Below, piece after piece: positions 18,955 to 27,126 of a DNA stretch of 34,835 bases (the stretch's first letter is position 1; every line of letters begins with the position of its first letter). A program made the translations under genes and the position numbers. A model generated the notes under the pieces. That model was given only the letters and a program-made list of their open reading frames with translations, made no database searches and was not told where the DNA came from. Origin of the DNA: Candidatus Microgenomatus auricola (GTDB lineage: Bacteria; Patescibacteriota; Patescibacteriia; SBBC01); assembly GCA_005239865.1 (NCBI GenBank), contig SBBC01000058.1:1-34835 (forward strand). Direction: 5' to 3'.

Positions 18955-19000
18955 AATTAGCTAAAAAGCTAATGAAGCTAACGAAGCTAGCACCTAACAA
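18955..19000. repeat. Right arm of inverted repeat flanking the four-helix-bundle gene; overlaps the start of the next prepilin gene
   Basis: AATTAGCTAAAAAGCTAATGAAGCTAACGAAGCTAGCACCTAACAA. Confidence 0.85.
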
Positions 19001-19730
19001 TCTTCCCTCACACGGCTTCACCCTGCTCGAATTGATTGTCGCCGCTGCGATTTTCAGCATCGCCCTGCTCGTCGCGACCGGGCTGTTTGTATCCATCACC
19101 CGCGGGCAAAAGCGCGTCCAGTCGCTCTCAAAAGTGCAGGACGACGCGCGCTTTGTGCTTGAGCAGATGACACAATCCGTCCGGCTCGAGGGGATCGATT
19201 ACTCGTATTACCGCGACCCGAACGGTGATGGCGATCACAGCGACCGTCTTACCTTAAGCACGCCAGCCCAGGAGCTGGTGACTAAGAACGCCGACGGTAC
19301 GCGGACATTCTACCGCTGGATTCCGAGCGCCGCGCCGACGAAATTGGCGGTCTGCACGCAAGCACCGTCTGACGCCGGGACGAAGTGTCAACCAGATTCG
19401 GCCTTTACCGACGTCACGCCAAAAACGATTACCATTACGGACTTCAAAGCGTATATCCGGCCATTTTCCGATCCGTTTGCTCTACCGCCGCGAACCGGAT
19501 CCGATTGTTTGACCGCCGCTAATTTTGTTCCGACCAAAGGTATTTGCACGTGCACCGTCCCGACGGATTGCTTTGACGATCAATCCTGCGCGTCGGGACT
19601 GTGCTTGAACCCCAATCTCCAGCCGCGGGCCACTCTCCTCATCGCGTCGAAAGGCGGCAGTGCCAAGCCAGAGGAACAGGTGACGCTGACGTTTCAAACG
19701 ACGGTCTCCTCACGCCTCTACAAGCGCTAA
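18972..19730 (+). CDS. Minor pilin (PilW/GspJ-like)
   Basis: PSHG|FTLLELIVAAAIFSIALLVATGLFVSI; CTCTVPTDCFDDQSCASGLC Cys motif. Confidence 0.88.
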   Translation: MKLTKLAPNNLPSHGFTLLELIVAAAIFSIALLVATGLFVSITRGQKRVQSLSKVQDDARFVLEQMTQSVRLEGIDYSYYRDPNGDGDHSDRLTLSTPAQELVTKNADGTRTFYRWIPSAAPTKLAVCTQAPSDAGTKCQPDSAFTDVTPKTITITDFKAYIRPFSDPFALPPRTGSDCLTAANFVPTKGICTCTVPTDCFDDQSCASGLCLNPNLQPRATLLIASKGGSAKPEEQVTLTFQTTVSSRLYKR

Positions 19731-19731
19731 C

Positions 19732-20742
19732 ATGGCGATTCACAGTCACACACAACGCGTCAGGCACGAACAGGGCGTCGTGTTGTTGCTTTCGCTGCTC
19801 CTGATTGCCGCCCTGACCGCGGCCGGCATCGGCGCTTCGGTCATCATCGTCACGGAATTTCAGTCAACCCGCAGCACCGATCAGGGCATCAAGGCCTTTT
19901 ACACGGCCGACATCGGGATGGAGCGGGCGCTGTATACGGTCTTCAACAATCGGCTGGTGGGAACGCAACTCCATCCGCCGGCATTCAGTCCTTGCAATTG
20001 CGCAAGCAGCACTGAAACCTTGTGTCAGCTGGTTTGCAATAACCCGGAGTTCAGCGGCACGACCGTCCTCACCGATGCAGGGGCCAGCGTCTTTTTGGAA
20101 GACACCTCGGCCACGACCGCCGCCAAGACAGTTGCCTTGACCCGGGAGAATCAAACCGTGCAGATTGACCTGTATAATCCAGACAGCCCTTTCAGTCCAG
20201 GTTTCAACGACGTGGCCCGAACGATCGTGCTCCAGCGTTCAGCGCTCGCTGCCGAAGACCCGAATTCCGTGGGCGCAGAGGTGCAGTGGATCTACGCGCT
20301 CAAATTCGGACAGACCTTTGCCGAGAACTCGACCATTCGACTTGTCCGCAATCAAAACTTGGCGGGCGGTGTGACCATTGATCTCTATACCGGTAACATC
20401 TCCAGTAACGACGGTACGCCGGTCGGGTCTGATAACCCCTTAGGGATTACGCTGCCACCGGCAAGTTTCGACCAAATCTCGGGGTGGGTGGTCAGAATCA
20501 AAGCGCTGAAGAACGATTTGCCGAACCTGACCTTTTATGCCGAATGTGTCGATACGTCGCCCTGTCCGAACTTCGGTTATCCCAATCGTTTTCCGCTGCG
20601 GTTCGACATCGCGATTTCTTCGAGGGGGACCTATCGGGATGCCAGATTCGTGATGCGTGCCGACGTCCCATGGCGGCTGCCGACGGTCGGCGTGTTCGAC
20701 TACGTTATTTTCAGTGAAAAGACGCTTGACAAGCCGGGCTAG
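19732..20742 (+). CDS. PilX-like minor pilin
   Basis: HEQGVVLLLSLLLIAALTAAGIGASVIIVTEFQSTRSTDQGIKAFYTADIGMERAL. Confidence 0.82.
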   Translation: MAIHSHTQRVRHEQGVVLLLSLLLIAALTAAGIGASVIIVTEFQSTRSTDQGIKAFYTADIGMERALYTVFNNRLVGTQLHPPAFSPCNCASSTETLCQLVCNNPEFSGTTVLTDAGASVFLEDTSATTAAKTVALTRENQTVQIDLYNPDSPFSPGFNDVARTIVLQRSALAAEDPNSVGAEVQWIYALKFGQTFAENSTIRLVRNQNLAGGVTIDLYTGNISSNDGTPVGSDNPLGITLPPASFDQISGWVVRIKALKNDLPNLTFYAECVDTSPCPNFGYPNRFPLRFDIAISSRGTYRDARFVMRADVPWRLPTVGVFDYVIFSEKTLDKPG

Positions 20743-21554
20743 TTCAGCCGGACTACCTCGACGCGCAGGTCTTCGCCCCGCAAGCGGACGAGCAGAAAGT
20801 GTTTTGGTTGCTGGCCGAGCGAGCCTAAGGCGGTTTGCGGTTCGCCGCCCCCTCCGCCGGTGACGTAGACCGGCCAGGTCTTGATTTTGTACGGTAGGTA
20901 GAGGTGGAGGTGACCAGTGAACATCCCGAGGACCCTGGCTTCGGCGAGCAGAGCCAGAAATTTCTCGTTCGACCGGCGTGACGTCGGCGCCTCATCATCG
21001 CCGATGAAGCTCTGCAAGGGCAGGTTGAACGGCCGGTGAAAGGCGATGATGTAGCGGGTGGTGGAATGTTGAGCCAATTCGTCTTTGAGCCAGGCGAGTG
21101 TGGCCGGAGCAAACCCAATGCTGCGATCAGCGTTGTCAAGAAAGACGAAGCGGTAGCCGCCGAGGTCAACCGCGCGGTTTTCGTGAGCGTAGAATTGACG
21201 GAAGAGTCCGCGCGTTTCGTCAGTCCGGATGTCGTGACTGCCGACGGCGGCCTGAATGTTCAGGCCGCTGGCATTTTCCAGCGCGCGCATGGCGGTGAAC
21301 TCATCGTTCGTTCCCTGCTCGGTGATGTCGCCGGTGTGGAGCACGAATTGCGCGCCACGTCTGGTGGCCTCTTCCAGGACGCGCTGGTAGACGGTGGCGT
21401 GGCTTTCCGTATCGCCGACGACAGCGAAGACCAACTCCGGCGAACGGGTTGACAATGGGGACTCGTTTCGGTTCGCCGGCGGCGGCCCGAACGCCAGCAC
21501 GAAAACGACCGCGGTCAGGGCGAGCACGAGGACGGGAAAAATAATCGGTTTCAT
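20739..21554 (-). CDS. Membrane-anchored metallophosphoesterase
   Basis: VVGDTE, LHTGDITEQG, GSHD, FHRPF, FTGHLHLY motifs; N-terminal signal anchor. Confidence 0.85.
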   Translation of the reverse strand: MKPIIFPVLVLALTAVVFVLAFGPPPANRNESPLSTRSPELVFAVVGDTESHATVYQRVLEEATRRGAQFVLHTGDITEQGTNDEFTAMRALENASGLNIQAAVGSHDIRTDETRGLFRQFYAHENRAVDLGGYRFVFLDNADRSIGFAPATLAWLKDELAQHSTTRYIIAFHRPFNLPLQSFIGDDEAPTSRRSNEKFLALLAEARVLGMFTGHLHLYLPYKIKTWPVYVTGGGGGEPQTALGSLGQQPKHFLLVRLRGEDLRVEVVRLN

Positions 21555-21583
21555 GGTAGACTTAAGTTTATCACGCGAACCGT

Positions 21584-23605
21584 ATGCGGCCTATCCCCGA
21601 ATACATCAAACAGCGCGTAAAAAAACTCCGGCGGGAAATCGAGCGGCATCGCTACCTCTACCATGTGCTCGACCGGCAAGAAATTTCCGACGCCGCGAAC
21701 GATTCGCTGAAGCACGAATTGCAGCAACTCGAGGCTCGGTACCCCGAGCTCGTCACGCCCGATTCGCCGACCCAGCGGATCGGCGGCCAGCCGTTGCCGG
21801 AACTGAAAAAAGTCGCGCATCCGGTCCGGATGTTGTCGCTCGCGGACGCCTTCGGTCCGGAGGAATTGGCAGACTGGGAAAAGCGCTGGCAGCGGCTGGC
21901 GCCGCGAGCCAAGACCTCGTACCTCGTCGACCTCAAGCTTGACGGGTTGGCCATCGGTTTGGTGTTCACCAAAGGGATGTTGACGCGGGGAGCGACGCGC
22001 GGTGACGGAATCATCGGCGAGGACGTGACCCATAACCTCAAGACGATCGAGTCGATCCCGCTGCGGCTGCGGACTGATGACCTGCCGACCGCGATCAGGC
22101 ACCGGGTGCTGACTGGCGCCGTGGAGATTCGTGGCGAGGTGGTGATGTTGAAAAAGGATTTCGAAGAGTTGAACCGGCGTCAGCGGAAAGCGGCCAAACC
22201 CGAGTTCGCCAATCCGCGGAACGTCGCGGCCGGCAGTATCCGTCAGCTTGACCCGAAACTGGCGGCCAGCCGGAAACTGACGTTTTACGCCTGGGAGCTC
22301 GTGACCGACCTTGGCCAAACCACTTGGGCCGAATCCTACGATCGGCTGCGGGCCATGGGCGTGAAAGTTAACCCGCGGGCGAGCGTCTGCGCGGATCTCC
22401 CGGCAGTCGCGAAGTTTCACCAGCGGATCGAACGGGAGCGCGAGCAACTCCCGTTCTGGGCGGACGGCGTGGTGGTCAAGGTCAATGATCGTGAACTCTT
22501 CCAGCGGCTTGGCGTCGTCGGCAAAGCGCCGCGGGCGGCAGTGGCTTTGAAGTTCACGGCGCAGCAAGCCACCACCGTGGTTGAAGACATCCGGGTGCAA
22601 GTCGGACGAACCGGCGCCCTGACGCCAGTCGCGCACCTCCGTCCGGTTCTGGTCGCCGGCACCACCGTCGGCCGGGCGACCTTGCATAACGCCGATGAGA
22701 TAGCACGGCTTGACGTCAGAATCGGCGACACCGTCATCATCCAGAAAGCCGGTGACATCATCCCGGAGGTGGTCCAAGTCCTGAAAAAGCTCCGCCCGTC
22801 AAAGACCACGCCCTTCCACATGCCAAGGCATTGTCCGGTCTGTCATCACCGCGTGGTTCGGCGGAGCGGCGAAGCGATTCACTTTTGCGTCAATCAGCAC
22901 TGTCCGGCGCGCCACCGCGAAGGTCTGTATCACTTTGCCTCGAAGAAGGCCTTCGACATTGACGGTTTAGGACCGAACACGATTGATGCGCTGGTTGACG
23001 AACGACTGGTGCGCGAGCCGGCCGATTTCTTCAAACTCAAGGCATCCGAGCTGCATGAGCTGCCGTTGTTCGCTGAAAAGAAAGCGGACAACCTCATCGC
23101 CGCCATCGGTAGCGCCCGGAAGGTGACGCTTGATCGGTTCATCTTCGCACTCGGGATTCGCCACGTCGGCGAGCAGACCGCGATCGACCTGGCCCACCAT
23201 TTCCAGTCGCTTGAGCGTCTCGTCAAGGCCTCGGTCGAGGCGATCGCGGAAGTGCCGAACGTCGGGGCGGTGGTGGCGCGGAGCGTGGCCGAGTTTTTTC
23301 AGGCTCCGAAGAATCGCCAGGGGGTTGACGCGCTCCGTCAGGTCGTGACGATTCTCGCCCCGCCGCGACCGACCAGCCAGAAACTCAAAGGCCAGACCGT
23401 GATCGTGACCGGGACGCTCAATACCATGAGTCGCGAAGAGGCGCACGAGAAAATCCGGGCGGCCGGCGGGACAGTCGGTTCGAGCGTGACGAAAAATACT
23501 TCATACGTTGTGGTCGGCGAAAAGCCGGGATCGAAGCTCACGGCCGCGAAAAAATACGGGGTCGAGACGCTCGATGAACAAACCTTCCGGCGCATGGTAG
23601 AATAG
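21584..23605 (+). CDS. ligA: NAD-dependent DNA ligase LigA
   Basis: DLKLDGLA, ATRGDGIIGEDVT, FANPRNVAAGSIRQLD, C4 Zn finger, HhH, BRCT. Confidence 0.97.
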   Translation: MRPIPEYIKQRVKKLRREIERHRYLYHVLDRQEISDAANDSLKHELQQLEARYPELVTPDSPTQRIGGQPLPELKKVAHPVRMLSLADAFGPEELADWEKRWQRLAPRAKTSYLVDLKLDGLAIGLVFTKGMLTRGATRGDGIIGEDVTHNLKTIESIPLRLRTDDLPTAIRHRVLTGAVEIRGEVVMLKKDFEELNRRQRKAAKPEFANPRNVAAGSIRQLDPKLAASRKLTFYAWELVTDLGQTTWAESYDRLRAMGVKVNPRASVCADLPAVAKFHQRIEREREQLPFWADGVVVKVNDRELFQRLGVVGKAPRAAVALKFTAQQATTVVEDIRVQVGRTGALTPVAHLRPVLVAGTTVGRATLHNADEIARLDVRIGDTVIIQKAGDIIPEVVQVLKKLRPSKTTPFHMPRHCPVCHHRVVRRSGEAIHFCVNQHCPARHREGLYHFASKKAFDIDGLGPNTIDALVDERLVREPADFFKLKASELHELPLFAEKKADNLIAAIGSARKVTLDRFIFALGIRHVGEQTAIDLAHHFQSLERLVKASVEAIAEVPNVGAVVARSVAEFFQAPKNRQGVDALRQVVTILAPPRPTSQKLKGQTVIVTGTLNTMSREEAHEKIRAAGGTVGSSVTKNTSYVVVGEKPGSKLTAAKKYGVETLDEQTFRRMVE

Positions 23606-23609
23606 TGGC

Positions 23610-23912
23610 ATGGAACCGGTCTCAACATCCAACGTCAACCGCATTGCCGTGCTGGCCAACCTCGATCTCCGGCCGGCCGAACTCCGGGTCCGGGCACAGG
23701 AATTTTCGGCGATTCTCGAATTCGTCAACGCCCTCAAAGACATCAAGGTTGAGAGTGTCCAGCCGACCGTGCAGGTGACCGAGGTTGAGAACGTCTTCCG
23801 CCAAGATGACGTGATCGCCTTTGCTCATCACCGGACGCTCCTCGAACACAGCCCGCATCGACACGGCGATCTCTTCCGGGTGGCGGCGGTCTTCAATCAG
23901 GACGAGCGATGA
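23610..23912 (+). CDS. gatC: Asp/Glu-tRNA amidotransferase subunit C
   Basis: NRIAVLANLDLRPAEL, FRQDDV; overlaps gatA start. Confidence 0.88.
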   Translation: MEPVSTSNVNRIAVLANLDLRPAELRVRAQEFSAILEFVNALKDIKVESVQPTVQVTEVENVFRQDDVIAFAHHRTLLEHSPHRHGDLFRVAAVFNQDER

Positions 23913-25351
23913 CGGGCGACCTGACGACCTTGAGCATCGCCGAGATCCGATCGGGCTTGCGCACTCGGGCCTTTGGATGTCGCGAGCTCGTGGACGCGTA
24001 TGCGCAGCAGATTGACCAGCGCGATCATGAGATTCAGAGTTTTCTTCATCTTGACTTGAAGAGCGCGGCCGAAGCCGCTGACGAACTCGATCGAAAGCTT
24101 GGCCGCCGCGAAGACCTCCCGGCTCTGGCCGGCGTGGTGGCGGCGGTTAAGGACAACATTGCGGTCAGGGGCATGCCGGCGACCGCCGGGTCAAAAATCC
24201 TGGAGGGCTATGCCCCGCCGTACGAAGCGACGGTGGTGGCGCGGCTGCGAAGAGCCGGTGCGATCATCATCGGCAAAACCAACCTCGACGAGTTCGCCAT
24301 GGGTGCGTCAACCGAACACTCGGCGTTCCAGGCCACCAAGAATCCTCATGATCCTTCGCGCGTTCCCGGCGGTTCTTCCGGCGGATCAGCCGCGGCCGTC
24401 GCCGCCGGAATGTGTACAGTCGCGCTCGGCTCGGATACCGGCGGTTCGGTCCGACAGCCAGCCGCGTTCTGCGGTCTCGTCGGCATGCGTCCAACCTACG
24501 GTTCCGTCAGCCGCTACGGTTTAATCGCGCTGGCCTCGTCGATGGACGTGATCGGTCCGTTTGCGCGGACGGTGGCCGATGCGCGGGCGGTCCTGGCGGT
24601 CATGAGTGGTTATGATCCGGCCGACGCGACCACCCTTCCGCACCACGAAGTCGCAGCCGCAGAAACAACCGCGCTGAACATCAACCAGGTCAGGGTGGGC
24701 GTTCCCAGGGAATATCAGGAGGGCGAGATCAGCCCGGAGGTGCGGCATGGGTTTGAACAGGCGCTCACCGCCCTGAAACAAGCGGGTGCGAGCACTCTTG
24801 ATGTTTCCCTCCCCATGACCTCGTCGGCCGTGCCTACCTACTACATTATTACGCCGGCCGAAGCGTCGTCGAACCTGGCGCGCTACGACGGTATCCGCTT
24901 CGGTCAGCCAGCGGACATTGACCTCGGGCACCACACCGCTTACGCCCGACTCCGGGCCGAGCGGTTCGGGTCGGAACCGCAGCGGCGGTTGCTGCTCGGC
25001 ACCTTTACGCTCTCGGCCGGCTACGCCGATCGCTACTACCACCGCGCCCAGCGCGTGCGGACGCTCATCCGTCAGGATTTTGTGAACGCCTTTGAGCGGT
25101 GCGACGTCCTCCTGACCCCGACCACGCCGACACCGGCCTTTCCGCTCGGCAGCGTGGTTGATCCCGTGGCGATGTATCGCCAGGATATCTTCCTGTCGGC
25201 CGCCAGTTTAGCTGGCGTGCCGGCGATTTCGGTGCCGGTGCCGACTTCGGGTTTGCCGGTCGGCGTCCAGCTCATCGCCAAGCAGCAGGACGACGACCGC
25301 CTGTTGGCAATGGCGCGTCATCTGGCCGAGCGGCTGGCGGGGCGGGGATGA
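23909..25351 (+). CDS. gatA: Asp/Glu-tRNA amidotransferase subunit A
   Basis: AVKDNIAVRG, GASTEHSAF, GGSSGGSAAAVAAG, LGSDTGGSVRQPAAFCG amidase signature. Confidence 0.97.
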   Translation: MTGDLTTLSIAEIRSGLRTRAFGCRELVDAYAQQIDQRDHEIQSFLHLDLKSAAEAADELDRKLGRREDLPALAGVVAAVKDNIAVRGMPATAGSKILEGYAPPYEATVVARLRRAGAIIIGKTNLDEFAMGASTEHSAFQATKNPHDPSRVPGGSSGGSAAAVAAGMCTVALGSDTGGSVRQPAAFCGLVGMRPTYGSVSRYGLIALASSMDVIGPFARTVADARAVLAVMSGYDPADATTLPHHEVAAAETTALNINQVRVGVPREYQEGEISPEVRHGFEQALTALKQAGASTLDVSLPMTSSAVPTYYIITPAEASSNLARYDGIRFGQPADIDLGHHTAYARLRAERFGSEPQRRLLLGTFTLSAGYADRYYHRAQRVRTLIRQDFVNAFERCDVLLTPTTPTPAFPLGSVVDPVAMYRQDIFLSAASLAGVPAISVPVPTSGLPVGVQLIAKQQDDDRLLAMARHLAERLAGRG

Positions 25352-25356
25352 CGAGA

Positions 25357-25385
25357 TTGCCGACGCCGGACATTCATGCTAAAAT
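25357..25385 (+). promoter_or_regulatory. Promoter TTGCCG-N17-TAAAAT (extended TGC)
   Basis: 17-nt spacing, 18 nt before the ATG at 25404. Confidence 0.55.
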
Positions 25386-25403
25386 GCCAGCCGGGAATTG
25401 TGT

Positions 25404-25787
25404 ATGACGAAGAAAACGAAAATTCTCATTGTTGAAGACGAACGGATGCTGGCCGACATGTACGGGACGAAGTTCACGATGGACGGGTTCGAGATAGTCA
25501 AGGCCTACGACGGGGCGGAGGGATTGGAGAAAGCCCGGGCGGAACTCCCCGACTTCATCCTGCTCGACATCATCATGCCGAAACTTGACGGCTTCTCGGT
25601 CCTAAAAGAATTGCGGAGCGACCCGAAGCTGAAGAATACGCCGGTCCTGATGCTGACGAACCTCGGCCAGGACGACGACATCAAGAAGGGGAAAGAACTC
25701 GGCGCCGAGGATTACTTCGTGAAGTCAAATCACACCCCGGCCGACGTGGTGGTGAAAGTCAGGGAACTCTTGGCCAAGCCGAGGTAA
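25404..25787 (+). CDS. Stand-alone response-regulator receiver domain
   Basis: ILIVEDERML, ILLDIIMPKLDGF, LMLTNLGQ, DYFVKSNHTP. Confidence 0.93.
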   Translation: MTKKTKILIVEDERMLADMYGTKFTMDGFEIVKAYDGAEGLEKARAELPDFILLDIIMPKLDGFSVLKELRSDPKLKNTPVLMLTNLGQDDDIKKGKELGAEDYFVKSNHTPADVVVKVRELLAKPR

Positions 25788-25792
25788 GGTCC

Positions 25793-26419
25793 ATGGCGAA
25801 ACGGCGAACGTTGATTCGGGCGACCGACCGGGCGCACCCCCATCAGGAGCGGACGCTCGTTTTGGTCAAGCCGGACGGGGTCAAGCGCGGGCTGGTCGGC
25901 GAGGCGATCAAGCGCTTTGAACAGCGCGGTTTGAAGCTGATCGCCCTGAAGATGATCGCCCCGGGCGCAAAGAAATTCCACGACCATTATCCAAAGGAGC
26001 AGGCCTGGATCGCCCGACTTGGCGAGAAGACGCTCTCGAGTTTCCAGAAGTACGGGCTCGATCCGAAGAAAATGCTCGGCACGGACGACCCGCAGGTGAT
26101 CGGGCCGCAGGTCCGAACCTGGATCATCGAGTACATGACCAGCGGACCGGTGGCGGTGATGGTGATCGAGGGCGTTCACGCCATCGACATGGTGCGGAAG
26201 ATCGTCGGCCCGACCCTACCCAACATGGCTGAAATGGGGACGTTCCGCGGCGACTACTCGGTCGACTCCCCGACTTTGGCGAACGTCAACCAGCGCGCAA
26301 TCCGCAACCTCATCCATGCCTCGGAAAATGCCGCTGAAGCGCGGCACGAGATCAACCACTGGTTTACACCGGAAGAACTGCATGACTACAAACGGGCCGA
26401 AGAAGACGTCATGTTTTAA
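25793..26419 (+). CDS. ndk: Nucleoside diphosphate kinase with insert
   Basis: TLVLVKPDGVKRGLVGE, GPTLPNMAEMGTFRGDYS, NLIHASENAAEA. Confidence 0.93.
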   Translation: MAKRRTLIRATDRAHPHQERTLVLVKPDGVKRGLVGEAIKRFEQRGLKLIALKMIAPGAKKFHDHYPKEQAWIARLGEKTLSSFQKYGLDPKKMLGTDDPQVIGPQVRTWIIEYMTSGPVAVMVIEGVHAIDMVRKIVGPTLPNMAEMGTFRGDYSVDSPTLANVNQRAIRNLIHASENAAEARHEINHWFTPEELHDYKRAEEDVMF

Positions 26420-26449
26420 CCCGCTGTCAGGCATCAAGCGCTGTCAACG

Positions 26450-26478
26450 TTGACAAAGATATTCTGGGCGTATAAACT
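26450..26478 (+). promoter_or_regulatory. Promoter-like TTGACA with TATAAA (N15) or TAAACT (N17); -35 overlaps the palindrome TGTCAACGTTGACA
   Basis: Consensus -35 at 26450-26455; 14-bp perfect palindrome 26442-26455. Confidence 0.5.
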
Positions 26479-26796
26479 GGAAGTTGAACGGGAATTATCC
26501 ACATGCAGAACTTTTCTTGGAAGTCGTTAATTGGAAAGTCTATCGTCATTAAGACCGTTTTTGCTGCAGCTTGAGCCAGTGAGGTAGCAACCATCAGATA
26601 ACACCCTCGCTGGCGCACTACAAGCCAGCGAATTTCGTTCATCATCGTGCGGATTTACACCTCGCGCAGGAGCAACCGAATGGTGGCGCCCCTGCACGAG
26701 ATGCAAGCCCGTACCGCCATGACTGCTCGCAATCTCCACACCAGTATCTTCACGATTTTCTTCCACATCCGAGGAGAGCGGTTTGCCATGACCAGC

Positions 26797-26830
26797 AGTC
26801 GGTAGTCGGAGGTCAGAAGTCAGAACAGTC
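26797..26830. repeat. Short-period repeat AGTCGGTAGTCGGAGGTCAGAAGTCAGAACAGTC
   Basis: 7-8 nt periodic GTCGG/GTCAGAA units. Confidence 0.5.
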
Positions 26831-26841
26831 CGATCAGCGCA

Positions 26842-26882
26842 AACCCCCTCTCCCAGAACGGCCGAGGGGTTTGATGTTTTTC
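26842..26882 (+). terminator. Terminator-like hairpin AAACCCCCTC...GAGGGGTTT-gatg-TTTTT
   Basis: Complementary arms plus T-tract. Confidence 0.65.
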
Positions 26883-26930
26883 TCAAAGAAGCGTTCATTG
26901 ACAACCACCACCCAACTGGAGGGACCAAAA

Positions 26931-27122
26931 ATGGTTCTCGAAGAAAGGGATGTTCAGCGAGAGTTCCGGCGTTCGCTCATGAATACGACAACCTTGCTCG
27001 GGATGTTTCGTCACCGTTTTGAGGGCTCACTCGACGGCGATACCCATGTGCTGTTGGTCGAACTCGAGCAAGCCCTGCAGCCGGTGCACGACCGTCTCAA
27101 CACCCTTCATCTCCGGAGGTGA
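26931..27122 (+). CDS. Small hypothetical protein (63 aa)
   Basis: GGAGGG Shine-Dalgarno 8-13 nt upstream; followed directly by a similar small ORF. Confidence 0.5.
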   Translation: MVLEERDVQREFRRSLMNTTTLLGMFRHRFEGSLDGDTHVLLVELEQALQPVHDRLNTLHLRR

Positions 27123-27126
27123 CCAC

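Noticed and set aside
26527-26928. 133-aa minus-strand ORF between ndk and the small ORFs
   Set aside because: No recognisable domain; covers the terminator and the start of a plus-strand ORF with a better RBS.
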